Source of the DNA: Bacteroidales bacterium
GTDB lineage: Bacteria; Bacteroidota; Bacteroidia; Bacteroidales; UBA932
Direction of reading: 5' to 3'
Assembly (NCBI GenBank): GCA_017548445.1
Contig: JAFYZZ010000035.1
Location: forward strand, 1-42,843
Length of the DNA stretch: 42,843 bases
Shown here piece by piece: positions 1 through 8,044 of this stretch. Numbering within the stretch: position 1 is the stretch's first letter; every line of letters begins with the position of its first letter. The translations under genes were made by a program, and so were the position numbers. Under the pieces are notes generated by a model. That model was not told where the DNA came from. It ran no database searches and saw only the letters and a list, made by a program, of their open reading frames with translations.

Positions 1-1589
1 ACCGCCGCCTCCTCGTAGTCGTCCTCGTCGTCGCCGCTGGAGACGAACACGCGGTCCTCCACGAGCGGGAGTTCCCAGGGGTCCGCCTCGAACTTCCGGC
101 CCAGGTCCGTGACGTGGATGAGGCCGTAGGTCTCTATCTCCTTGCTGAGCAGGCGGGCGATCAGGCCCTGGTGGATCACGGTGGCCCAGTATTTCTCGGA
201 ATGCGCCTTACCGGCACCGAAGAACGGCAGCTCGTCGTGCTTGTAGGACTTGATGATGGAGTTGGACACGCCCGCCAGGATGTTGGCCAGGTGGTCCAGC
301 TTGAAGTGCTCCGGGAGCGACTCGATGAGCCGGATCACGAGCTGCATCTCAGCCCGACCGTCGAAGGTCGGCTTGGGATGCACGCAGTTGTCGCAGCAGT
401 GGCAGTTGTCCTCCTGGAAATCTTCTCCGAAATAGTTGAGCAGCAGTTTCCTGCGGCACTGGCTGGATTCGGCGTACGCCAGCACCTCCGAGAGCAGCTG
501 GCGGCTGATCTCCTGCTCGGCCACGGGCTTGCCCTGCATAAACTTCTCCAGCTTCTGGATGTCCTTGTAGCTGTAGTAGGCGATGCACAGGCCCTCCTGG
601 CCGTCCCGGCCGGCGCGACCCGTCTCCTGGTAGTAGCTCTCGATGCTCTTGGGGATGTCGTAATGGATGACGAAACGGATGTCCGGCTTGTCGATGCCCA
701 TTCCGAAGGCGATGGTGGCCACGATCACCTGCACCTCCTCCATCAGGAACCGGTCCTGGTTGTCCGCGCGCGTCTTGGCGTCCAGGCCGGCGTGGTACGG
801 CAGGGCCTTGATGCCGTTGATGCAAAGCAGCTCCGCCATTTCCTCCACCTTCTTGCGGCTGAGGCAGTAGATGATGCCGGACTTGCCGGCGTTCTGGCGG
901 ATGAACTTGATCATATCCTTCTCCGGATCCACCTTGTCGCGGATCTCGTAGTAGAGGTTCGGGCGGTTGAAAGAGGACTTGAACACGGCGGCGTCCGGGA
1001 TGCCCAGGTTCTTGAGGATGTCGCTCTGCACCTTGGGCGTGGCCGTGGCCGTGAGGGCGATGATGGGCGCGCGGCCTATCTGGTCCACCAGCGAGCGGAT
1101 GCGGCGGTATTCCGGGCGGAAATCGTGCCCCCACTCCGAAATACAGTGCGCTTCGTCCACGGCGTAGAAGGCGATCTTGACCTCGCGCAGCAGCGAGACG
1201 TTCTCTTCCTTGGTCAGGGATTCGGGCGCGACGTACAGCAGTTTCGTCTTGCCGGCGAGCAGGTCCTCCCGCACTTCGTCGATCTGCTGGCGCGAGAGCG
1301 ACGAATTGAGGAAATGGGCCACGCTGGAGGTGCCCGCCTCGAAACCGCGGATCAGGTCCACCTGGTTCTTCATCAAGGCGATCAGCGGCGAGATGATGAT
1401 CGCCGTTCCCTCCATCACCAGGGCCGGCAGCTGATAGCACAGCGACTTGCCGCCCCCGGTGGGCATCAGGACAAAGGCGTCACCTCCCTCGATCAGATGG
1501 TTGATGACCTTTTCCTGGTCCGCCTTGAAGGCATCGTAGCCGAAGAACTCCTTGAGCGTCTTGTGGATCAGCGCCGAATCCGGTTTCAT
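1..1589 (-). CDS. recQ: ATP-dependent DNA helicase RecQ (3' end outside window)
   Basis: A superfamily 2 3'-5' helicase that unwinds branched DNA in recombinational repair. The visible 529 codons start at ATG 1589 (MKPDSALIHK). They show the Walker A motif MPTGGGKS, the DEAH-type box DEAHC, TATATP, and the Cys-containing zinc segment of the RecQ-C-terminal domain (CRRKLLLNYFGE followed by CHCCDNC), then a winged-helix region. The frame runs off the window in an acidic stretch (SSGDDEDDYEEA), so the C-terminal end and any HRDC domain are unseen. It starts 6 bases after the stop of the DUF1015 gene and is probably co-transcribed with it. Family assignment is firm; the full length is unknown. 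Confidence 0.95.
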   Translation of the reverse strand, partial: MKPDSALIHKTLKEFFGYDAFKADQEKVINHLIEGGDAFVLMPTGGGKSLCYQLPALVMEGTAIIISPLIALMKNQVDLIRGFEAGTSSVAHFLNSSLSRQQIDEVREDLLAGKTKLLYVAPESLTKEENVSLLREVKIAFYAVDEAHCISEWGHDFRPEYRRIRSLVDQIGRAPIIALTATATPKVQSDILKNLGIPDAAVFKSSFNRPNLYYEIRDKVDPEKDMIKFIRQNAGKSGIIYCLSRKKVEEMAELLCINGIKALPYHAGLDAKTRADNQDRFLMEEVQVIVATIAFGMGIDKPDIRFVIHYDIPKSIESYYQETGRAGRDGQEGLCIAYYSYKDIQKLEKFMQGKPVAEQEISRQLLSEVLAYAESSQCRRKLLLNYFGEDFQEDNCHCCDNCVHPKPTFDGRAEMQLVIRLIESLPEHFKLDHLANILAGVSNSIIKSYKHDELPFFGAGKAHSEKYWATVIHQGLIARLLSKEIETYGLIHVTDLGRKFEADPWELPLVEDRVFVSSGDDEDDYEEAA

Positions 1590-1595
1590 AAATAA

Positions 1596-2894
1596 TCAGT
1601 CTAAGGTGTGAATGGCAAGTCCCGAACGGAGCTTGGGCTCGAACCAGGTCGTCTTGGGCGGCATAATATTGCCCGTGTCGGCAATGTTGATGAGCTGCTG
1701 CATACTGACCGGATAAAGAGCGAAGGCGACCTTCATCTCGCCGCTGTCCACGCGGCGCGACAGTTCGCCGAGGCCGCGGATGCCACCCACGAAGTCGATG
1801 CGGTCGGAGGTGCGCAGGTCCTTGATGCCCAGGATCCTGTCCAGCACCAGGTTTGACAGGATGGTCACATCCAGCACCCCGATCGGGTCGGCGTCGTCAT
1901 AGCGGCCGGGCCTGGCGGTGAGGCTGTACCACACGCCCTCGAAATACATCGAGAAGTTGTGCAGGCCCGCGGGATGATAGATCTCGGAGCACTTGCAGTG
2001 GCAGGGGTATTCGCAACGGCACTCGCCGCCGTCCTTCGTGCAGTCGCACTTGCATTCCACGACGAAGTCCTTCTCCAGGGCCTTGAAGAATTCTTTCGCG
2101 CTCAGGCCGTTCAGGTCCTTCACCACGCGGTTGTAGTCGATGATGGCGAGCTGGCTCTCCGGGAAGCACACCGCCATAAAGTAGTTGTACTCCTCGTTTC
2201 CGGTATGGTTCGGATTCTGCGCGCGCTTCTCCGCGCCCACGCGGGCCGCGGCGGCGGTGCGGTGGTGGCCGTCGGCCACGTAGAACGCATCGACGTCGCT
2301 GGTGAAGATCTCCGTGATGCGAGCGTTCACCGCGTCGTCGTCGATGACCCAGAAGGTATGCGTGAAATCATTCTCGTCGACGAACCTGTACTCGGGCGTG
2401 CCGGCGGCCGTCTTCGCGATGATCCCGCCTAGTTCCGCATTGTCCTTGAAGGCGAAGAACACGGGCTCGATGTTGGCGTTCTGGATGCGCACGTGGATCA
2501 TACGGTCGTCCTCCTTGTCCTTGCGGGTCAGCTCGTGCTTCTTGATGATGCCGGCGGCATAGTCGTCCGTGTGGGCGCAGAGCACGATGCCATACTGCGT
2601 GCGTTTGCCCATCGTCTGGGCGTACACATAATATTTCTCCTTGTCCTCACGGACCAGCCAGCCTTTCTTCTGCCAGGCCTTGAAGTTCTCGACGGCGCGG
2701 TCGTAGGTGCGCTGCTCGTGCTCGCCGGCGATCGGCTCGAAGTCTATCTCGGGTTTGGTAATGTGAAGCAGGGACTTCTCCCCGGCCATTTTCCTGGCTT
2801 CTTCGGAGTTCAGGACATCATAGGGCGGCGCCGCGACTTCCGTCACGATGCCTTTGGGCGGACGCAGGGCCGCGAAAGGTTTGACTCGTACCAT
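1596..2894 (-). CDS. DUF1015 family protein with a Cys-rich insert
   Basis: A 432-residue member of the DUF1015 (COG4198) family, whose biochemical role is not established. Family marks are the N-terminal PPYDVLNSEEA (residues 23-33), the YVADGHHRTAAA motif (205-216, resembling the ParB/sulfiredoxin fold motif) and the C-terminal DFVGGIRGLGEL and MPPKTTWFEPKLRSGL blocks. In Bacteroidota it commonly sits next to serC-serA, as here, which hints at a link to serine metabolism (inference). Odd point: residues 281-302 hold eight Cys and one His in CxC and CxxxC spacing, a metallothionein-like patch that I do not recall from family members (see findings). It has its own promoter downstream of the serA terminator. 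Confidence 0.88.
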   Translation of the reverse strand: MVRVKPFAALRPPKGIVTEVAAPPYDVLNSEEARKMAGEKSLLHITKPEIDFEPIAGEHEQRTYDRAVENFKAWQKKGWLVREDKEKYYVYAQTMGKRTQYGIVLCAHTDDYAAGIIKKHELTRKDKEDDRMIHVRIQNANIEPVFFAFKDNAELGGIIAKTAAGTPEYRFVDENDFTHTFWVIDDDAVNARITEIFTSDVDAFYVADGHHRTAAAARVGAEKRAQNPNHTGNEEYNYFMAVCFPESQLAIIDYNRVVKDLNGLSAKEFFKALEKDFVVECKCDCTKDGGECRCEYPCHCKCSEIYHPAGLHNFSMYFEGVWYSLTARPGRYDDADPIGVLDVTILSNLVLDRILGIKDLRTSDRIDFVGGIRGLGELSRRVDSGEMKVAFALYPVSMQQLINIADTGNIMPPKTTWFEPKLRSGLAIHTLD

Positions 2895-2914
2895 ATTTCA
2901 ATCGAAACTATATT

Positions 2915-2945
2915 CGAAGATAATGATTATTTGTCACATTTCAAA
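2915..2945 (-). promoter_or_regulatory. Bacteroides-type promoter of DUF1015-recQ
   Basis: On the minus strand TTTG (2942-2945) is followed after 19 bases by TATCTTCG (2915-2922), close to the Bacteroides consensus TTTG-N19-21-TAnnTTTG. The start codon of the DUF1015 gene lies 20 bases further on, giving a leader of about 16 nt. This separates DUF1015-recQ from the serA terminator just upstream. Confidence 0.7.
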
Positions 2946-2969
2946 ATAATTGCACGGACATAAAGAATT

Positions 2970-2995
2970 AAAGCCACCCCGGTCGGGGCGGCTTT
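2970..2995 (-). terminator. Terminator after serA
   Basis: Hairpin AAAGCC-A-CCCC / GGGG-C-GGCTTT with loop GGTC and one A-C mismatch. It lies 21 bases past the serA stop on the minus strand. The T-rich flank is short on both sides, so termination may be partial. Confidence 0.75.
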
Positions 2996-3016
2996 TATCC
3001 AGGGTATGTGCTCCTG

Positions 3017-3937
3017 CTATTTGTTCAGCTGGAACTTCGTGCAGCCTTCCTTGAAATAGGCCACGATCTGGCGCGCGGCGGCCAGGCCGGCGTTCACGTT
3101 GGCCTCGGCCGTCTGGGCGCCCATCTTTTTGGGCGTGGCGAAGACGCGCAGGCCGAACTGCTCCTGCAGGGTGGCGAGGTTGTCCGGGGCCACGTCGGTG
3201 ACGTACTTCAGGTCCGGACGCTCGGCGAGCGCCTTCATCAGGCCGGCCTCGTCGATGACCTCCTTGCGGGCGGTGTTCACGAGGGTGGCGCCCTTCGGCA
3301 TCTTGCTCATCAGGTCATAGCCGATGCTGCCGACGGTCTGGGGCGTGGCGGGGATGTGCAGGGACAGGTAGTCGCTGCCGGCATACAGTTCGTCCAGGGA
3401 CTCCACGGGCTCGGCGCCGCCGGCGCGGATCTGGTCTGGGGTGAGGAACGGGTCGAGGGCCTTCACCTTCATTCCGAGGGCGGCGGCCTTCTGCCCGACG
3501 AGACGGCCCACGTTGCCGAAGGCCTGGATGCCGAGGGTCTTGCCCTGGACTTCCGAGCCGGTGGCCGGCGTGAACTGCGTGCGGGCCATAAAGATCATCA
3601 TCGCGATGGCCAGTTCGGCCACGGCGTTGGCGTTCTGGCCGGGGGTGTTCATCGCGACGACCCCGTGCGCCGTGCAGGCGGGCAGGTCGAGGTTGTCGAA
3701 GCCCGCTCCGGCGCGCACGACGATCTTGAGCTTCGGAGCGGCGGCGACCACCTCCGCAGTGACCTTGTCCGAACGGACGATCAGCGCGTCGGCGTCGGCG
3801 ACGGCCGCGACCAGGTCTTCCTGGGCGGCGTATTTCTCCAGCAGGGCGAGCTCGTAGCCCGCATCTTCCACGATCTTGCGGATGCCCGCGACCGCTGCGG
3901 CCGCAAAGGGCTTCTGGGTGGCGACAAGTACTTTCAT
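3017..3937 (-). CDS. serA: D-3-phosphoglycerate dehydrogenase, short Lys-type form
   Basis: Oxidises 3-phosphoglycerate to 3-phosphohydroxypyruvate, the first step of serine synthesis. It has 306 residues, the short type without an ACT regulatory domain. The substrate-binding block RAGAGFDN (75-82), the nucleotide-binding loop AFGNVGRLVG (139-148) and the active-site Arg224 in NTARKEVIDE are visible. The usual catalytic His in TPHIGAS is replaced: the sequence reads TPKKMGAQTAEAN (268-280), so Lys270 or Lys271 takes that place. This matches the type IIIK PGDH described from Entamoeba and, as I recall, Bacteroidales enzymes, so it is not a sign of decay. serC lies 4 bases upstream in the same operon. 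Confidence 0.93.
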   Translation of the reverse strand: MKVLVATQKPFAAAAVAGIRKIVEDAGYELALLEKYAAQEDLVAAVADADALIVRSDKVTAEVVAAAPKLKIVVRAGAGFDNLDLPACTAHGVVAMNTPGQNANAVAELAIAMMIFMARTQFTPATGSEVQGKTLGIQAFGNVGRLVGQKAAALGMKVKALDPFLTPDQIRAGGAEPVESLDELYAGSDYLSLHIPATPQTVGSIGYDLMSKMPKGATLVNTARKEVIDEAGLMKALAERPDLKYVTDVAPDNLATLQEQFGLRVFATPKKMGAQTAEANVNAGLAAARQIVAYFKEGCTKFQLNK

Positions 3938-3941
3938 AAGG

Positions 3942-5015
3942 CTAGCCGCGGATTTTCTCGAATTCCTGCATCGCGGCCACGAGAGCCTCGACGTCCTCCT
4001 GGGTGCAGGCGTTATAGGTGGAAGCGCGGAAACCGCCCACGCTGCGGTGGCCCTTGATGCCCACCATATCGCGCTCGACGGCGAACTTCAGGAACTCGTC
4101 CTGGAGGTCTTCCTTGCCCGGCGCCATCACGAAGCAGATGTTCATAATGGAGCGGTCCTCCTTGGCGGCGGTGCCGGTGAAGAGGCTGTTGCGGTCAATC
4201 TCGGCATAGAGCGTATCCGCCTTCTTGACGTTGATGGCATTGATGGCGCTCACGCCGCCGAGGCCCTTGAGCCACTTCAGCGTCTCGTTCATCACGAAGA
4301 TGGACACGACCGGCGGGGTGTTGAACATCGAAAGCTTGTCCACGTGCGTACGGTAGTCGAGCATCGTAGGGAGATAGCGGCTGACCTTGCCGAGCGCATC
4401 CACCTTGACGATGGCGACGGCGACGCCGGCAGGGCCCGCGTTCTTCTGCGCGCCGGCGTAGATGAGGTTGTATTTGCTCACGTCCACCGGACGGCTGAGG
4501 ATGTCGGAGGACATATCGGCGATGAGGGGCACGGGGCTGTCGAGGTCCTTTCGGATTTCGGTGCCGTAGATGGTATTGTTCGTGGTGATATGGAAATAAT
4601 CCACGTCCGTGGGGATGACGTAACCCTTCGGGATATAGGAGTAATTCTTGTCGGCCGAGCTGGCCACGGCGAAGGCCTCGCCCACTCCCTTGGCCTCCTT
4701 GAGGGCCTTCTTGGCCCAGACGCCCGTCTCCAGGTAGGCGGCCTTGTTCTCCAGGAAGTTCATCGCAGCCATCAGGAACTGGAGGCTCGCGCCGCCGCCC
4801 AGGAAGACGACTTCATAGCCTTCGGGAATCTGCAGCAGCTCTTTCCAGAGCGCGCGGCACTCGTCCATCACTTCGTCCCAGCCCTTGGTGCGGTGGGAAA
4901 TGGAAAGCAGAGAGACACCGGTGCCCTTGAAATCCTTGAGGGCCTCGATGGTGTTGTCGATGGCCACCTGCGGCAGCAGGCAGGGACCGGCGTTGAATAC
5001 GTGTTTTTTACCCAT
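3942..5015 (-). CDS. serC: Phosphoserine aminotransferase
   Basis: A PLP enzyme that turns 3-phosphohydroxypyruvate and glutamate into phosphoserine, the second step of serine synthesis. Its length of 357 residues is normal. The PLP-binding Lys191 is in [12 protein letters not shown]; further marks are HRTKGWDE (41-48), [10 protein letters not shown] (71-80) and the C-terminal [16 protein letters not shown]. It starts at ATG 5015, 16 bases after the yigZ stop, and is followed after 4 bases by serA. The two enzymes act in sequence and are very likely translated from one message. Confidence 0.96.
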   Translation of the reverse strand: MGKKHVFNAGPCLLPQVAIDNTIEALKDFKGTGVSLLSISHRTKGWDEVMDECRALWKELLQIPEGYEVVFLGGGASLQFLMAAMNFLENKAAYLETGVWAKKALKEAKGVGEAFAVASSADKNYSYIPKGYVIPTDVDYFHITTNNTIYGTEIRKDLDSPVPLIADMSSDILSRPVDVSKYNLIYAGAQKNAGPAGVAVAIVKVDALGKVSRYLPTMLDYRTHVDKLSMFNTPPVVSIFVMNETLKWLKGLGGVSAINAINVKKADTLYAEIDRNSLFTGTAAKEDRSIMNICFVMAPGKEDLQDEFLKFAVERDMVGIKGHRSVGGFRASTYNACTQEDVEALVAAMQEFEKIRG

Positions 5016-5031
5016 AATACGGTTTGAAATT

Positions 5032-5628
5032 TTAGCTCGTGAAGATACCTAAATTTTTTAATAATTCCAAAAACTTCTCCTCGAGAGAACGGCGCACCCG
5101 CACCTCGAGCGTACACTCCTCCAGGAAGGACTGCCCCCGCTGGGGAAGGTCCAGGTCCTTGACCACCTTCATCACGGACGGCAGGCTCGCGTACGGAAAG
5201 CGCAGGCCGTACCAGCGCCCCGCCACCTTCTCGATGACGCGCGCCTGCGCGAGAGCGTCGGCGGTGGAAGTCTTGTACGCACGGATGAGTCCGGGGATGC
5301 CGAGCTTGATGCCCCCGAAATAGCGGATCACGACCACCAGGACGTCGCTCAGGCCGGCGGAGTCGATCTGCCCGAGGATGGGCCTTCCGGCGGAGCCGGC
5401 GGGTTCGCCGTCGTCCGCCGCCCGCCAGACGTCGCCTTCCAGGCCCAGACGGTAGGCATAGCAGTGGTGCCGAGCATCGTGATACTCCTTCCTGATGGCG
5501 GCGACGATGTCCCGCACCTCGTCCTCGCTCTCGACCGGGTACGCCCGGGCGATGAACCGGCTCCCGAGATCCTTGTAAAGGCCTTCGCTTGGCGCCGCGA
5601 TGCTTTTGTATGTATCTTTTGATGCCAT
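5032..5628 (-). CDS. yigZ: YigZ/IMPACT family protein
   Basis: 198 residues of the UPF0029/IMPACT family, whose eukaryotic relatives modulate the GCN2 stress response; the bacterial role is unclear. The conserved core reads [11 protein letters not shown] followed by [17 protein letters not shown], then [22 protein letters not shown], all diagnostic of the N-terminal domain. A DUF1949-like C-terminal part follows. I chose ATG 5628 ([11 protein letters not shown]) and not the upstream in-frame start at 5667, because a -7 box (TAATTTTG, 5637-5644) lies between them. It heads the yigZ-serC-serA run. Confidence 0.87.
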   Translation of the reverse strand: MASKDTYKSIAAPSEGLYKDLGSRFIARAYPVESEDEVRDIVAAIRKEYHDARHHCYAYRLGLEGDVWRAADDGEPAGSAGRPILGQIDSAGLSDVLVVVIRYFGGIKLGIPGLIRAYKTSTADALAQARVIEKVAGRWYGLRFPYASLPSVMKVVKDLDLPQRGQSFLEECTLEVRVRRSLEEKFLELLKNLGIFTS

Positions 5629-5636
5629 CGGGGAAT

Positions 5637-5668
5637 CAAAATTAGTGATTATTTCGTATCTTCGCAAT
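5637..5668. promoter_or_regulatory. Overlapping divergent promoters, both with near-zero leaders
   Basis: Only 40 bases separate the divergent start codons at 5628 (minus) and 5669 (plus). Minus strand: ATTG (5665-5668), 20 bases, TAATTTTG (5637-5644), then 8 bases to the ATG. Plus strand: TATCTTCG (5657-5664), then only CAAT before the ATG. With the usual distance from -7 box to start site, the plus transcript would begin at or next to the A of the start codon. Confidence 0.55.
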
Positions 5669-6229
5669 ATGAATTACAGATACAGAGTCACGCTGGCCGG
5701 CATCAAAGGCTTTTTCCGGGTCTATCTCGTCAACGGGGAGAATTCGCTGTATACCTTCCACAAGCAGTTGCGTTCGGACCTCGAATTCCCTGTGGACCAG
5801 CCTATTCTCTTCAAGGCGCTGGACGCCAAGGGCGAGGTGGTGGCCCGCTACGCCCTGATGGATATCGGCTTCGGCGCGGTGGACAACGTGTCCATCGCCG
5901 ACACCGTGAAGGCCGGGGCGGCAAGCTTCGTCTATTTCTACGACATCGCCTCCCGCAAGAGCGTGATCATCACCCTGGAAGGAGAGGCCCGCGAGTTCAC
6001 GGCCGTGCCGCGCCTGCTCGAGTCCAAGGGCCCCGTGCCCCTGGAGTTCGAGAACGGCTACGTGGCCTTCGAGGATCTGCCCGAAGAGCGCCGGCGCCTG
6101 CCGGGCGAAGCCCGTGCGGGCGGAAGGGATGACGACGAGGACGACGAAGACTTCGACGACGAGGAGGAAGAGGAGGAGGAAGACGAAGACAAGGACGAAG
6201 AGGAAATCCTCTACGACGAAAACGAATAA
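5669..6229 (+). CDS. pRiA4b ORF-3-like protein with polyacidic tail
   Basis: 186 residues, function unknown. The N-terminal part (about 1-115, starting NYRYRVTLAGIKGFFR and including ASFVYFYDIASRKSVIITLEG) resembles the plasmid pRiA4b ORF-3/IS1096 passenger family (PF07929), widespread in Bacteroidota chromosomes. The last 40 residues are almost all Asp and Glu, a tail also common in that family's Bacteroidota members. The start at ATG 5669 is chosen because a -7 box ends 4 bases before it; a longer frame opens upstream but would overlap the divergent gene. A terminator follows directly. No transposase is nearby, so an active mobile element is not implied. Confidence 0.6.
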   Translation: MNYRYRVTLAGIKGFFRVYLVNGENSLYTFHKQLRSDLEFPVDQPILFKALDAKGEVVARYALMDIGFGAVDNVSIADTVKAGAASFVYFYDIASRKSVIITLEGEAREFTAVPRLLESKGPVPLEFENGYVAFEDLPEERRRLPGEARAGGRDDDEDDEDFDDEEEEEEEDEDKDEEEILYDENE

Positions 6230-6233
6230 CAAA

Positions 6234-6258
6234 GAAAGCCACCGTCCGGGTGGCTTTC
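6234..6258 (+). terminator. Bidirectional terminator
   Basis: Hairpin GAAAGCCACC / GGTGGCTTTC with a five-base loop, followed on the plus strand by TTCATCTTT. It sits between the convergent acidic-tail gene (stop 6229) and the FKBP gene (stop 6295) and can serve both. Confidence 0.8.
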
Positions 6259-6294
6259 TTCATCTTTGCCGGTCAGGCCGGCGGACGGCGGTTC

Positions 6295-7041
6295 TTAATC
6301 GGTCGGGACGGACTCGATGTAAGGGGCCACCTTGGTCATCTCCACGTTGAAGATGAGGGCGGAGTTGCCCGGGATGCCCTGGTTGCCCTGCTCGCCGTAA
6401 CCGAGGTCGGAGGGGATGAAGAGGTCGATCTTGCCGCCCTCGCCGATGAGCTGCAGGCCTTCGGTCCAGCCCGGAACGACGCGGTTCAGCATCAGGCGGA
6501 TCGGCTCAGCGTCGGCGGGCACCTCGTCAAACACGGTGCCGTCGATCAGCGAGCCCTTGTAGCGCACCCACACGGTGTCCTGCGGGCCCGGCTTCTCGCC
6601 GCTGCCCGGGTCCACGATCCTGTACTGCAGGCCGGAAGGGGTCTCGAAGATACCGTCCTTCTTCTTGTTGTCGGCCAGGAACTTCTCGCTCTTCTCCTTG
6701 GCGGCCTGGGCCAGTCCCGTGCGGCGGTTCTCCAGGTAGTTGTTGAACATATCGTTGATCAGGTTGGGATCCACCCTGAACTGCTTCACGAACTCGGGAT
6801 CCTGGAAGTCGCCCTCGGCGTTCACGAAATCCTTCATACCCTTCACGATCTCGGCATAGTTGATGTCCTTGCCGAAGTCGTAATTGGTTAGGAACGTGCC
6901 GAAATTGATGCCGATCAGATAGCTCACGGAATCGCGCAGAGCCGCGCTGGGCTGATACTCTTTGGGAAGATCGGAGGCCGGACGGCAAGCCGCGGCGGCC
7001 AGGCCGATCAAAAGAACTGCAAAAAACTTGTTTGCTTTCAT
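6295..7041 (-). CDS. FKBP-type peptidyl-prolyl isomerase lipoprotein
   Basis: 248 residues. A signal peptide ending in LAAAAC (Cys19) marks an exported lipoprotein. Residues about 35-125 form the helical FkpA/Mip-like dimerisation region, and about 130-240 the FKBP domain with SGLQYRIVDPGSG, GTVFDE, VVPGWTEGLQL, GGKIDLFIPSDLGYGEQG and IPGNSALIFNVEM. It should catalyse proline isomerisation and act as a chaperone for envelope proteins. Tyr and Trp of the active-site pocket are present. It is the last gene of the six-gene minus-strand run, 25 bases after the ROK kinase, with a terminator beyond it. Confidence 0.92.
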   Translation of the reverse strand: MKANKFFAVLLIGLAAAACRPASDLPKEYQPSAALRDSVSYLIGINFGTFLTNYDFGKDINYAEIVKGMKDFVNAEGDFQDPEFVKQFRVDPNLINDMFNNYLENRRTGLAQAAKEKSEKFLADNKKKDGIFETPSGLQYRIVDPGSGEKPGPQDTVWVRYKGSLIDGTVFDEVPADAEPIRLMLNRVVPGWTEGLQLIGEGGKIDLFIPSDLGYGEQGNQGIPGNSALIFNVEMTKVAPYIESVPTD

Positions 7042-7066
7042 CTTGATATTTGATTGTTAAACGTTT

Positions 7067-8032
7067 CTAAAGTTCCCAGGCGAGGGCGGACGCGCCGAGG
7101 ATGGCGGCGTCGGACTCCTTCAGCTGGGAGAATACGATCTTGACCTTGCCCTTCCAGATCTTGAGCAGGTTGTCATCCATCGCGCGCTTCATCGGCTCGT
7201 AGAGGAATTCCTTGGCGCGGGCCAGGCCGCCGAAGAGCACGATGGCCTCCGGGGCGCTGAACGCCACGAAATCCGCGAAGCTCTGGCCGAGCAGTGTTCC
7301 CGTATAATTGAACAGGCGGAGTGCGAAGTTGTCGCCGTCCTTGGCCGCGTCGTAGATGTCCTTGGACGTGATGTTCTCCAGATCCCGGAGCGGGGTGGGC
7401 TGGCCGGACGCTTCCAGCCATTCGCGGGCCGTGCGGGCGATGCCGATGGCGGAGCAGTAGGCCTCCAGGCAGCCGGTCTTGCCGCAGCCGCAGGTACGGC
7501 CGTTGTGGCGCACCACGCAGGTGTGGCCCAGCTCGCCGGCGAAGCCGTCGTGCCCGTAGAGGACCTTGCCGTCCACCACGATGCCGCTGCCGACGCCGGT
7601 GCCGAGGGTGATCATAATGAAATTCTTCATACCGCGGGCGGCGCCGTAGGCCATCTCGCCCACCGCCGCCGCATTGGCGTCGTTGGTCAGGGACACCGGC
7701 ACGCCTTCACAGGCCGCGGAGAGCTTCTCCGCCAGGGGGACGGCGCTCTTGGCCGCCCAGGCCAGGTTCGGTGCGAAAGCCACCACGCCCGTATAATAGT
7801 TGCCGTTCGGCGCACCCACGCCGATGCCGCGGATGTCGTCTATCGTCATACCGGCCTGCAGCACGCAGGTCTTCACGGCCTCGGCGAGCGCCGCGATATA
7901 GGCGTCCGCATCGTCACCGAAGGTGTCCGTACGGATGGCGCTCTGGTACAATACGTCGCCGCGGGCGTCCACGACGCCGATCTTGGAGGTCTGGCCCCCG
8001 ATGTCGATACCGACTACAAATTGCTTTGCCAT
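7067..8032 (-). CDS. ROK-family sugar kinase, probable glucokinase
   Basis: 321 residues, ROK family. The phosphate-binding loop GIDIGGQTSKIG is at residues 9-20. The sugar-binding block is TNDANAAAVGE, followed by ITLGTGVGSGIVVDG and GELGHT. The zinc-binding ROK signature CGCGKTGCLEAY follows an upstream His. Such enzymes phosphorylate glucose or related hexoses with ATP in the cytoplasm. The gene lies 12 bases behind an FHS-type sugar transporter, so import by the transporter and trapping by this kinase is the natural reading. Substrate choice (glucose rather than N-acetylhexosamine or allose) is inferred from context only. Confidence 0.88.
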   Translation of the reverse strand: MAKQFVVGIDIGGQTSKIGVVDARGDVLYQSAIRTDTFGDDADAYIAALAEAVKTCVLQAGMTIDDIRGIGVGAPNGNYYTGVVAFAPNLAWAAKSAVPLAEKLSAACEGVPVSLTNDANAAAVGEMAYGAARGMKNFIMITLGTGVGSGIVVDGKVLYGHDGFAGELGHTCVVRHNGRTCGCGKTGCLEAYCSAIGIARTAREWLEASGQPTPLRDLENITSKDIYDAAKDGDNFALRLFNYTGTLLGQSFADFVAFSAPEAIVLFGGLARAKEFLYEPMKRAMDDNLLKIWKGKVKIVFSQLKESDAAILGASALAWEL

Positions 8033-8044
8033 AATGGATTCAGA

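Noticed and set aside
3017..3937. SerA as an inactive enzyme because the catalytic His is missing
   Set aside because: The Lys replacement and surrounding TPKKMGAQTAEAN match a functional type of PGDH, and the gene sits in an intact serC-serA operon.
5669..6229. The pRiA4b ORF-3-like protein as evidence of a transposon
   Set aside because: No transposase, terminal inverted repeats or target duplications are seen nearby, and the family is common in chromosomes of this phylum.
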